NCBI GenBank assembly: GCA_964458125.1 | Contig: CAYWHE010000152.1 | Coordinates: 1-9,996, forward strand | Source of the DNA: CAYWHE01 sp964458125 | GTDB lineage: Bacteria > Bacteroidota > Bacteroidia > AKYH767-A > OLB10 | Direction of reading: 5' to 3' | DNA: 9,996 nt | Shown here: positions 1 to 6,111 of the stretch, piece after piece | How positions within the stretch are numbered: the stretch's first letter is position 1 | Layout: each line of letters starts with the position of its first letter | Made by a program: the position numbers and the translations under genes | The notes under the pieces: model-generated | The model's database searches: none | Told to the model about the DNA's origin: nothing | The model's input: the letters and a program-made list of their open reading frames with translations, nothing else

Positions 1-245
1 TTGCGATTCTTATGATTGGCGTTTGCTATGTTGTTTTTTTTTTCGTTTGGATGACGGAGTTGTTATTAGTTTTGGATTTTTATGTTGTGTCTTTATATTA
101 TCTTGATAATGCTGTTATTTGTAATGCTTGTTTTAGTATTATCGGGAAATCTAAAATAGCTGCTTTTTAATGATTTCCGGTTGAATTAAGGTATTGCCCG
201 GGTTTAATAATAATGATATGGGAACTCCCCGTAAAATGGAAAGAT
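1..245. other. AT-rich region without a convincing gene
   Basis: This stretch is clearly more AT-rich than the rest of the window and T-heavy on the + strand, including a run of ten T at 34-43. A + strand frame is open from 3 to a TAA at 168-170. Its first ATG (12) would give a 52-residue, very hydrophobic peptide. Its codons are almost all T-ending and unlike those of the neighbouring genes, so it is more likely chance in T-rich DNA than a gene. It could also be the tail of a membrane protein starting outside the window. The minus-strand remnant next to it ends at 246. No tRNA, rRNA or repeat array is visible. Confidence 0.5.
145..178. repeat. Inverted repeat / hairpin between convergent ends
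   Basis: GGAAATC (145-151) is matched perfectly by GATTTCC (172-178). The stem continues inward with TAAAA (152-156) against TTTTA (165-169), leaving a two-base bulge (170-171) and an eight-base loop. That is 12 base pairs in total. It lies downstream of the minus-strand remnant ending at 246 and overlaps the stop of the doubtful + strand frame. It may be a bidirectional transcription end, but no long T-run follows the stem on either strand, so the function is inferred. Confidence 0.45.
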
Positions 246-929
246 TTATTTCTGAAGCAAAATCTTTGAATTGTAAAATGGCATATTGTTTTTATTCAAT
301 AATTGAATAAAATACAGGCCATCATTAAAAGAAGATAAATCCACTGTATTTAAACCGGTTGAATGAGTGACCAGTTCGCCCAGGAAATTATAAATATTCA
401 CGGTCGCCTTTTCAATACCTGCAATAGTCGCAATGCCATTTGTCGGATTGGGGAAAACATGAATGGCCGGTTCCGTATTTACAGATGGCATACCTGTATG
501 AATACAATCGTTGCATTCAATTTTAAAAACAAGAACATCTGTTGAAGGGGTTGGGGTATCAGGTGTCGCCAGGGTGTCGGAGCCCATTACAATCTGCATC
601 GCCGTATCTGTGCTCAGCACTCCCGCCACATAGATATTACCATGCCAATCAGCTGCGCAGGTGACGCCGCGGTCCATATCATGTAGTCCTGTGCTTTTCG
701 ACCATTCAAATGCCCCGGATGAATCAATTTTGGTGATAAACAGGTCGCTGTTAAGATTGCCGGGGGTTATATTCAACGTATCATTTCCAAATGCAAGAGA
801 AAGGCTTGAAAAATTACCGGTTACATACAAATCACCATGAGCATCTACAGCACATCCATAGGCGCGGTCATCAATACTGCTATTGCCTGTCGCGGCCCAA
901 ATGAGGTTTCCACATGCATCATATTTCAC
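246..929 (-). CDS. C-terminal part of a broken T9SS-secreted beta-propeller-repeat protein
   Basis: This frame encodes the last ~227 residues of a secreted repeat protein. Residues 1-140 hold repeats of the SBBP/FGN type: an 'aFGNDTL...SDLFITKID..GAFEWSK' unit, then 'AADWHGNIYVAG'. A two-Cys linker (CNDC, 139-142) leads to a T9SS type A sorting domain from about 155, with FPNPTNG at 159-165, a GLYFIQL strand at 205-211 and a basic end (KILLQK). By family knowledge such proteins cross the outer membrane through T9SS and are cell-surface or secreted. The first codon, GTG at 929, is not a natural start: the frame stays open upstream as S-G-P-F-I-V-K-Y-D, and the matching N-terminal part is in another frame (929-1162). 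No signal peptide can be assigned, so this is a pseudogene fragment or an assembly error. The propeller assignment is confident; the function is unknown. Confidence 0.75.
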   Translation of the reverse strand: MKYDACGNLIWAATGNSSIDDRAYGCAVDAHGDLYVTGNFSSLSLAFGNDTLNITPGNLNSDLFITKIDSSGAFEWSKSTGLHDMDRGVTCAADWHGNIYVAGVLSTDTAMQIVMGSDTLATPDTPTPSTDVLVFKIECNDCIHTGMPSVNTEPAIHVFPNPTNGIATIAGIEKATVNIYNFLGELVTHSTGLNTVDLSSFNDGLYFIQLLNKNNMPFYNSKILLQK

Positions 930-1162
930 TATGAATGGCCCTGAGTAAGAATTTGATTTCCGAAAGTAACAGAAGGCGCCGGTACATGACCAGCCTGGTA
1001 AACATTTCCGAATTTATCGGCAGCACAGGCCAGTCCGGCATCCCATGATGCCCAGGGCGTGGCTCCGGTGGCAAGTTGCGCCCACACCGGATTTAGTTTG
1101 CAAATTTTAAACATCAGAATCTCAGTAGTTTCAAATTGGCGCTGCGCCCATAAGTGGATCAA
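929..1162 (-). pseudogene. Upstream fragment of the same T9SS propeller-repeat gene, 5' truncated and frameshifted
   Basis: The 77-residue frame has the same repeat pattern as its downstream neighbour: 'EILMFKICKLNPVWAQ' aligns with 'DLFITKIDSSGAFEWSK', 'CAADKFGNVYQAGHV' with 'CAADWHGNIYVAG', and 'VTFGNQILT' with 'LAFGNDTL'. It stops at a TAG (929-931) inside the next repeat. Adding one base near 933-950 would join it to the downstream frame as ...FGNQILT-x-GPFIVKYD. The 5' end is also abnormal: the frame runs into a TAA at 1169-1171, only a TTG (1162) is available as a start, and there is no signal peptide although a T9SS cargo needs one. Two separate lesions favour a decaying pseudogene over a single sequencing error. 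A genuine short gene is unlikely. Confidence 0.7.
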
Positions 1163-1296
1163 AACGTATTAAGGTCCTGTGTTCGTGGACCAATTGAATA
1201 ACTAGTGCAAAGCAAATTTTAAAATGTTAGCCTTGTATACTGTAAAATAAAGACATTTTTTTATTGCCATTCTATTTCCCTGCCAACAAATTTAGC

Positions 1297-1304
1297 TACC
1301 TTTC
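1297..1304 (+). promoter_or_regulatory. Putative Bacteroidota -7 box (TACCTTTC)
   Basis: TACCTTTC matches the TAnnTTTG -7 element of the Bacteroidota housekeeping sigma factor, with C for the last G. No clear -33 TTG lies at the usual spacing. Transcription would start near 1309, which favours the ATG at 1357 over the ATG at 1309 as the start of the following gene. The same octamer precedes the ligase gene at 8814. Confidence 0.4.
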
Positions 1305-1356
1305 AACCATGAAAAATATATACTTAACCGGGTGGGTATCTTCCGGCCTTAAAACC

Positions 1357-2793
1357 ATGAAAAGATTCCGGATTCATTCATTCTTTTTTCTATTGATTGT
1401 TCCATCTCAAATCCTGGCGCAGGGAGGCATCGACAAGCCCAAATACCAGGTCGAAACGCATCGTGCCGGTGTATTCCTTGGTAATTTTGAAATTGAGTTG
1501 TTTCCGCTGATTGCTCCATTGGCCACAGCCAATTTCGACAGTCTGGCCGGGGTTCAGTTTTATGACAGTACCGCTTTTCACCGCGTGGTACCCGGGTTCG
1601 TAATCCAGGGCGGGGATCCCAATTCCATCCATGGTCCGGTTTCAACCTGGGGTCAGGGAAATGCCAGCCAGCCTAACGTGCCGGCTGAGTTCAGCGTGGT
1701 CCGCCATGTGCGGGGAATTCTCGGAGCGGCCAGGGATGTGGATACCAACAGCGCCAATTCACAGTTTTATATCTGTGTGGCGCCTGCAGCCTGGCTGGAT
1801 GGACAATATACCGTTTACGGCCGTGTAACCGCAGGTATGGACGTGGTGGATACGATAATCAATTCTCCCCGCGACAGCAATGATGTCCCGTTGCAAAAAA
1901 TAGAAATGTTTATCACTTTTATCGGGGTAAACGACAGCGTTCCCAATGCCCCGGCACTGACGGTACCGGCCAATCAATCCACCGGTATCCTGAACACCCA
2001 GGCCTTTCAATGGCTGGGAGTAAATACGGCCGTCATGTATACCATGGAATTCAGCACCGATTCGGTTTTTTCAACCATTTCCCTGGCCCGGCATTCGGCC
2101 ATTGGCTATTGTACCATGCCCCAATTGCTGGGATCCACGCAGTATTACTGGAGGGTGAAATCAAACAACGGGGGACATGAAAGCGTCCCCTCCACCGTCT
2201 GGTCCTTTAACACGGCTACCGGCGCCGCACAGTTGTTCAGTCCTGCCGATTCGTCCACCGGGGTATTAATGAACCCCGTAATGGTCTGGAACCCCGTGTC
2301 CAATGCCACTGGTTATACCCTTCAGATTTCCAAATCCTCCATTTTTATCCCCTCCAACTACGTATATAACCAATCCGGATTAACCGATACCGCCCAACAG
2401 GTCAGCGGGCTGCAGGCAAATTATAAATATTACTGGAGGGTAAGAAGCGAGAATGGCAATACACAGGGATTTTATTCTGAAGTTTTCACCTTTACGACAG
2501 GCAACACGTTGTCGCAGGATGAACCGCTTCCGGTGCCTCCGGTAATGGATTTATCTGTATACCCAAATCCCGCAGACAGGGAGATCCAGCTGGATATTCA
2601 ACTGCTTCAGGCCGGTCAGGTCAGCATTACCGTGAAGGACATTCACGGCAGAGTGGTTTATTCTGTTTTTCAGGACGTGAAGGGTTTAAATCTGCATGAG
2701 CAGCTGGATATCAGTAAATGGAGAAGGGGTGTATACGTTTTGTATGCTTCTGACGGAAAGCATGAAACCACGGCCAAGTTCAACGTTGAATAA
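1357..2793 (+). CDS. Secreted cyclophilin-type peptidyl-prolyl isomerase with FN3-like modules and T9SS sorting domain
   Basis: The predicted 478-residue protein starts with a good signal peptide: basic MKRFR, a hydrophobic core at 9-16, and likely cleavage after Ala21 before QGG. A cyclophilin domain spans about 29-189. FHRVVPGF (74-81) carries the catalytic Arg76, followed by Gln84, the SQFYI strand (135-139) and Trp146 of WLDG, so it should catalyse cis-trans isomerisation of X-Pro bonds. Tyr replaces the Phe of the usual QFF and the active-site His of human CypA, substitutions common in bacterial members. Two fibronectin-III-like repeats follow (about 196-285 and 290-382), each with a YYWRV strand (263, 358). 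The last 80 residues are a T9SS type A sorting domain with YPNPA at 402-406. The protein is therefore expected outside the outer membrane. The frame is open back to TTG 1264, and ATG 1309 is possible, but only ATG 1357 gives a clean signal peptide and lies downstream of the predicted promoter. The native client is unknown. Confidence 0.9.
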   Translation: MKRFRIHSFFFLLIVPSQILAQGGIDKPKYQVETHRAGVFLGNFEIELFPLIAPLATANFDSLAGVQFYDSTAFHRVVPGFVIQGGDPNSIHGPVSTWGQGNASQPNVPAEFSVVRHVRGILGAARDVDTNSANSQFYICVAPAAWLDGQYTVYGRVTAGMDVVDTIINSPRDSNDVPLQKIEMFITFIGVNDSVPNAPALTVPANQSTGILNTQAFQWLGVNTAVMYTMEFSTDSVFSTISLARHSAIGYCTMPQLLGSTQYYWRVKSNNGGHESVPSTVWSFNTATGAAQLFSPADSSTGVLMNPVMVWNPVSNATGYTLQISKSSIFIPSNYVYNQSGLTDTAQQVSGLQANYKYYWRVRSENGNTQGFYSEVFTFTTGNTLSQDEPLPVPPVMDLSVYPNPADREIQLDIQLLQAGQVSITVKDIHGRVVYSVFQDVKGLNLHEQLDISKWRRGVYVLYASDGKHETTAKFNVE

Positions 2794-2829
2794 GGCAATC
2801 CGCAACTCATTCTGCCGGTCTTAAGTCAA

Positions 2830-2867
2830 CCGCCTCTTTTTCAACCAGCGGAGGAAGGGTTTTTTTT
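2830..2867 (+). terminator. Possible intrinsic terminator after the cyclophilin gene
   Basis: CCGC (2830-2833) can pair with GCGG (2848-2851), or alternatively CCTC (2833-2836) with GAGG (2851-2854). A run of eight T follows at 2860-2867. The stem is short, so the terminator is only moderately supported. Its position 36 bases after the stop codon fits. Confidence 0.4.
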
Positions 2868-2868
2868 G

Positions 2869-2902
2869 TTTGAAGGTTATTGTCAAAAAATTCCTATTTT
2901 TC
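2869..2902 (+). promoter_or_regulatory. Putative Bacteroidota promoter for the permease pair
   Basis: TTTG at 2869-2872 and TATTTTTC at 2895-2902 are separated by 22 bases, close to the TTTG / TAnnTTTG layout of Bacteroidota housekeeping promoters. Transcription would begin near 2908 and leave a leader of about 65 bases before the ATG at 2974. The site follows directly after the T-run of the preceding putative terminator. Confidence 0.4.
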
Positions 2903-2973
2903 CCCCATGAATGTTTATGGGTCAGGATTGAACCCCAAAACCTTTACTCGAAATTAAAACAAGATAATCTTCT

Positions 2974-4443
2974 ATGGGCAACCTGTTCATTAAAAAACCA
3001 ATCGCAGAGTTAATGGTCGAATCAACTGATTCTGAGAAGGGATTAAAACGGACGTTGACAGCAGGCAACCTGGTTGCACTGGGTATCGGGGCCATTATCG
3101 GGGCGGGATTATTTGTCCGCACCGCTGCCGCTGCCGCCAATAATGCAGGTCCGGCGGTAACCATCGGCTTTATTATAGCCGGAATCGGTTGTGCGCTGGC
3201 TGGATTATGTTATGCCGAATTTGCCTCCATGATACCCATTGCCGGAAGCGCGTACACCTATAGTTATGCCACCATGGGTGAACTTGTGGCCTGGATTATC
3301 GGCTGGGACCTGGTGCTGGAATATGCGCTTGGGGCTGCCACTGTCAGCATTGCATGGAGTGAATACCTGAATAAATTGCTGGGTTATTTTGACGCTTCGA
3401 TCCCCTATGCCTGGTGTCATTCTCCATTTGAAGTTTCTCCCGATGGTCTGCATGGAATCATGAATATCCCGGCATTGTTTATCCTGCTCCTGCTTTCACT
3501 GCTGCTGATTAAAGGAACGAAGGAATCGGCTTTTGTCAATGGCATAATCGTCATCACCAAGGTGGCCATCGTCATCCTCTTCATCGTATTCGGATGGTCG
3601 TATATGAATCCACAAAATCATATTCCCTATATTCCTGCTGCAACAACCTATGTCGATTCTCAGGGTATTGATCATAATTACGGAGGTATCCTGGGGATAC
3701 TTGGCGCTGCGGGAGTCGTGTTTTTTGCTTTCATTGGTTTTGATGCCGTTTCAACGGCTGCACAGGAAGCCAGGAATCCGCGCAAGGATATGCCCATGGG
3801 AATTTTAGGCTCCCTGGCCATTTGCACCGTGCTGTATATTTTATTCGCACACGTATTAACCGGTGTAGCCTCCGTTGACGACTTCCGGAACCAGGGAAGG
3901 GAAGCTTCCGTTACCTATGCTATACAAACTTACATGACCGGTTTTGGCTGGCTGGCCAGACTGGTCACGGTGGCCATCCTGGCCGGATTTTCTTCGGTCA
4001 TCCTGGTCATGCTTATGGGCCAGTCCCGGGTATTTTATTCCATGAGCATGGATGGCTTATTGCCACAAGTTTTTTCTGAACTTCATCCGGCCTTCCGGAC
4101 ACCGTATAAATCCAATATGATCCTGTTTGGTTTTGTGGGATTATTTGCTGCCTTTGTTCCCGGTGATATTGTCGGGGACATGACCAGCATCGGAACCCTG
4201 TTTGCATTTATTCTGGTTTGCGCCGGTGTGATTGTGCTGAGGGTAACCAACCCGGAAATCAAACGGGAATTTAAAACCCCGCTGGTACCCGTTGTACCGA
4301 TATTGGGCATGTTGGTTTGCGGAGCGATGATTTTCGGGCTGGGATGGCCCAACTGGTCCAGGTTGCTGATTTGGCTGGCCATTGGTTTTGTCATTTATTT
4401 TGGATACAGCAGGAAAAGGAGCAAATTGTCCAATAGAAAATAA
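2974..4443 (+). CDS. APC-superfamily amino acid permease (cationic amino acid transporter-like)
   Basis: The 489-residue polytopic inner-membrane protein has about 12 hydrophobic segments. It shows the APC fold's broken first helix (GIGAIIGAGLF, 37-47), the CYAEFASMIPIAGSAYTYSY segment (79-98), helix 6 with FAFIGFDAVSTAAQEARNPRKDMP (251-274), and the QSRVFYSMSMDGLLP loop (350-364). These are typical of the CAT/YfnA-like group, proton- or ion-coupled importers of amino acids. The substrate cannot be read from sequence. Length and both ends are normal. The ATG at 2974 leaves a ~30-residue cytoplasmic tail before helix 1, and no strong Shine-Dalgarno is visible. A second permease starts 67 bases downstream on the same strand with no promoter-like box between, so the two are probably co-transcribed. 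The family is certain; the subfamily is likely. Confidence 0.9.
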   Translation: MGNLFIKKPIAELMVESTDSEKGLKRTLTAGNLVALGIGAIIGAGLFVRTAAAAANNAGPAVTIGFIIAGIGCALAGLCYAEFASMIPIAGSAYTYSYATMGELVAWIIGWDLVLEYALGAATVSIAWSEYLNKLLGYFDASIPYAWCHSPFEVSPDGLHGIMNIPALFILLLLSLLLIKGTKESAFVNGIIVITKVAIVILFIVFGWSYMNPQNHIPYIPAATTYVDSQGIDHNYGGILGILGAAGVVFFAFIGFDAVSTAAQEARNPRKDMPMGILGSLAICTVLYILFAHVLTGVASVDDFRNQGREASVTYAIQTYMTGFGWLARLVTVAILAGFSSVILVMLMGQSRVFYSMSMDGLLPQVFSELHPAFRTPYKSNMILFGFVGLFAAFVPGDIVGDMTSIGTLFAFILVCAGVIVLRVTNPEIKREFKTPLVPVVPILGMLVCGAMIFGLGWPNWSRLLIWLAIGFVIYFGYSRKRSKLSNRK

Positions 4444-4448
4444 TCAGT

Positions 4449-4481
4449 CAGGCAACCCCTTGTCAACAAAAAGGGTGGCTG
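4449..4481 (+). repeat. Intercistronic hairpin between the two permease genes
   Basis: The left arm at 4449-4461 (CAGGCAACCCCTT) pairs with the right arm at 4471-4481 (AAGGGTGGCTG) around a nine-base loop, with a few mismatches or bulges. No T-run follows, so it does not look like an intrinsic terminator. It may be an RNA-stability or processing element, or an attenuator that adjusts expression of the second permease. The structure is visible; the role is inferred. Confidence 0.4.
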
Positions 4482-4510
4482 GATAAGAACCTGAATACCG
4501 TTCCATCACA

Positions 4511-5968
4511 TTGGAAAAACCCCATCTCCATCGTTCCCTGGGATTGCTGGATGCCACCATGCTGGTAGCCGGTTCCATGATCGGCTCCGGAATTTTTATT
4601 GTCAGCGCCGATATGAGCCGCACGGTTGGAAGTACCGGATGGCTGTTGTTTTTATGGATTCTGAGCGGGCTGATTACCGTCATGGCCGCCCTGAGCTACG
4701 GTGAACTGGCCGGCATGATGCCCAAGGCCGGAGGGCAGTTTGTTTACATACAACGGGCCTACGGAAACCTTGTTTCATTTTTATACGGCTGGACAGTTTT
4801 TACCGTCATTCAAACCGGAGTAATAGCTGCCGTTGCCGTAGCATTTGCCAAGTATACGGCTGTTTTTTTTCCTGTATTGAGCGCAGACAACCTGCTGTTT
4901 GAATTGGGAAAGATAAAAATATCGAGCGCCCAGTTGTTTGCCATTGCAAGCATTTGTTTGCTCACTTTTATCAATACCTATGGAATAGAAAATGGAAAGC
5001 GGATTCAGACCCTGATTACCTCAGCCAAATTATTTGCCCTGTTTGCCCTGATAGTGGCCGGAATCGGCGTGGGATTAAACCATGATGTCCTGGAACAGAA
5101 TTTTTCAAATCTCTGGGTAGCTTCCCAGGTGACCAACCGGGACGGGCAATGGATCACCACGGCTATTTCCGGGATGGCCCTGGTGATGGCCCTGGGCACA
5201 GCCATCATTGGATCCCTGTTCAGCAGTGACGCCTGGAACAATGTCACCTTTATTGCCGGCGAAATCAAGGAACCCCAGAAAAATATACCAAGAAGTTTGC
5301 TCATGGGAACGGCCCTGGTGACTTTGCTTTATTTTCTGGCCAATATATCTTACCTGTCCCTGCTACCTCTTCATGGTCAGGCCGGTGCACCCGATGCCAT
5401 GGGGCAAGGCATACAGTTTGCCGGAGGGGGAACAGACCGGGTGGGTACGGCTGCGGCTTCCATGATTTTTGGCAATACCAGCGTTTACCTGATGGCTGCG
5501 CTGATTATGATTTCCACCTTTGGCTGCAACAATGGAATAATTTTATCCGGTGCGCGGGTTTATTATGCCATGGCCCACGAAAAATTGTTTTTTAAAAAGG
5601 CAGGCGGATTGAATCCGCGCGGGGTACCGGCCTTTGCCTTATGGATACAGGCCTTGTGGGCAAGCATACTATGTCTTTCCGGTACCTATGGCGATCTCCT
5701 GGACTATTGCACTTTCGCCTCCCTGTTATTTTACATTATCACGATTGCCGGCATTTTTATTTTGCGGAAGCGGGAGCCTGATACACCGCGTCCATACCGG
5801 ACACTAGCTTACCCGTTGCTGCCTGTTTTGTATATCCTGGTGGCTTCAGCCATTTGTGTCATTCTCCTGATAACCAAACCGCAGAACACCTGGAGCGGTG
5901 TATTTTTCGTACTGTTGGGTGTACCTGTTTACTACTTTATAATCTGGGGAAAAGGCAGTTCCCGGTAA
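4511..5968 (+). CDS. APC-superfamily amino acid permease (LAT/SteT-like)
   Basis: The 485-residue, ~12-segment inner-membrane transporter belongs to another APC branch than its neighbour. Helix 1 has GSMIGSGIF (21-29). SYGELAGMMPKAGGQFVYI (62-80) follows. Helix 6 leads into the SSDAWNNVTFIAGEIKEPQKNIPRS region (238-262), which resembles LAT-type exchangers such as B. subtilis SteT. The likely role is exchange or uptake of neutral amino acids; the substrate is not determinable. The start is a TTG at 4511: the frame is open only from 4487, contains no ATG before residue 17, and that ATG (4559) would cut into helix 1. TTG is thus the only sensible start unless an upstream base error exists. The gene lies 67 bases after the first permease and ends before a strong terminator, so it is probably the second and last gene of the operon. 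Confidence 0.88.
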   Translation: MEKPHLHRSLGLLDATMLVAGSMIGSGIFIVSADMSRTVGSTGWLLFLWILSGLITVMAALSYGELAGMMPKAGGQFVYIQRAYGNLVSFLYGWTVFTVIQTGVIAAVAVAFAKYTAVFFPVLSADNLLFELGKIKISSAQLFAIASICLLTFINTYGIENGKRIQTLITSAKLFALFALIVAGIGVGLNHDVLEQNFSNLWVASQVTNRDGQWITTAISGMALVMALGTAIIGSLFSSDAWNNVTFIAGEIKEPQKNIPRSLLMGTALVTLLYFLANISYLSLLPLHGQAGAPDAMGQGIQFAGGGTDRVGTAAASMIFGNTSVYLMAALIMISTFGCNNGIILSGARVYYAMAHEKLFFKKAGGLNPRGVPAFALWIQALWASILCLSGTYGDLLDYCTFASLLFYIITIAGIFILRKREPDTPRPYRTLAYPLLPVLYILVASAICVILLITKPQNTWSGVFFVLLGVPVYYFIIWGKGSSR

Positions 5969-5987
5969 ATTTCCCATATCTTTTGCA

Positions 5988-6019
5988 GGACAGGCTTATA
6001 GCCTTTCCAGGTTTTTTTT
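5988..6019 (+). terminator. Intrinsic terminator after the permease operon
   Basis: GGA-C-AGGCT (5988-5996) pairs with AGCCT-T-TCC (6000-6008) around the loop TAT, with a single C/T mismatch. Three bases later come eight T (6012-6019). The stem and T-run together are a textbook rho-independent terminator, 19 bases after the stop codon of the second permease. Confidence 0.85.
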
Positions 6020-6090
6020 CATACACCGGTTATTAACAAGCGGGTTGGAATAATTTTTGTGGGTCAGCACGGCCATTCTCCGAATTGCCT

Positions 6091-6098
6091 TACTTTTG
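6091..6098 (+). promoter_or_regulatory. Putative -7 box (TACTTTTG) of the kinase gene
   Basis: TACTTTTG is a perfect match to the Bacteroidota TAnnTTTG -7 element. A TTTTTG lies at 6054-6059, but the 31-base spacing is too long for a normal -33 partner. Predicted transcription begins near 6102, so the TTG at 6085 cannot be the start of the kinase. The ATG at 6112 would have a leader of only about 10 bases; the ATG at 6130 would have about 28. Confidence 0.5.
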
Positions 6099-6111
6099 TT
6101 TCGGAAAGCAT

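Noticed and set aside
12..170. Possible small membrane protein of 52 residues on the + strand
   Set aside because: The hydrophobicity follows directly from the T-rich composition, codon use is unlike the neighbours, and no ribosome site or family resemblance is seen.
929..950. Programmed ribosomal frameshift joining the two minus-strand frames
   Set aside because: No slippery heptamer of the X-XXY-YYZ type or downstream structure is visible, and the upstream part also lacks a start and signal peptide, so a mutation or base error fits better.
1173..1191. GGTCC / GGACC inverted repeat upstream of the broken gene
   Set aside because: Only five base pairs with a nine-base loop and no T-run on either strand; too weak to call a terminator or operator.
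1264..1356. Longer N-terminus of the cyclophilin protein from TTG 1264 or ATG 1309
   Set aside because: It would bury the clear signal peptide that begins at ATG 1357, and the predicted transcription start lies at about 1309.
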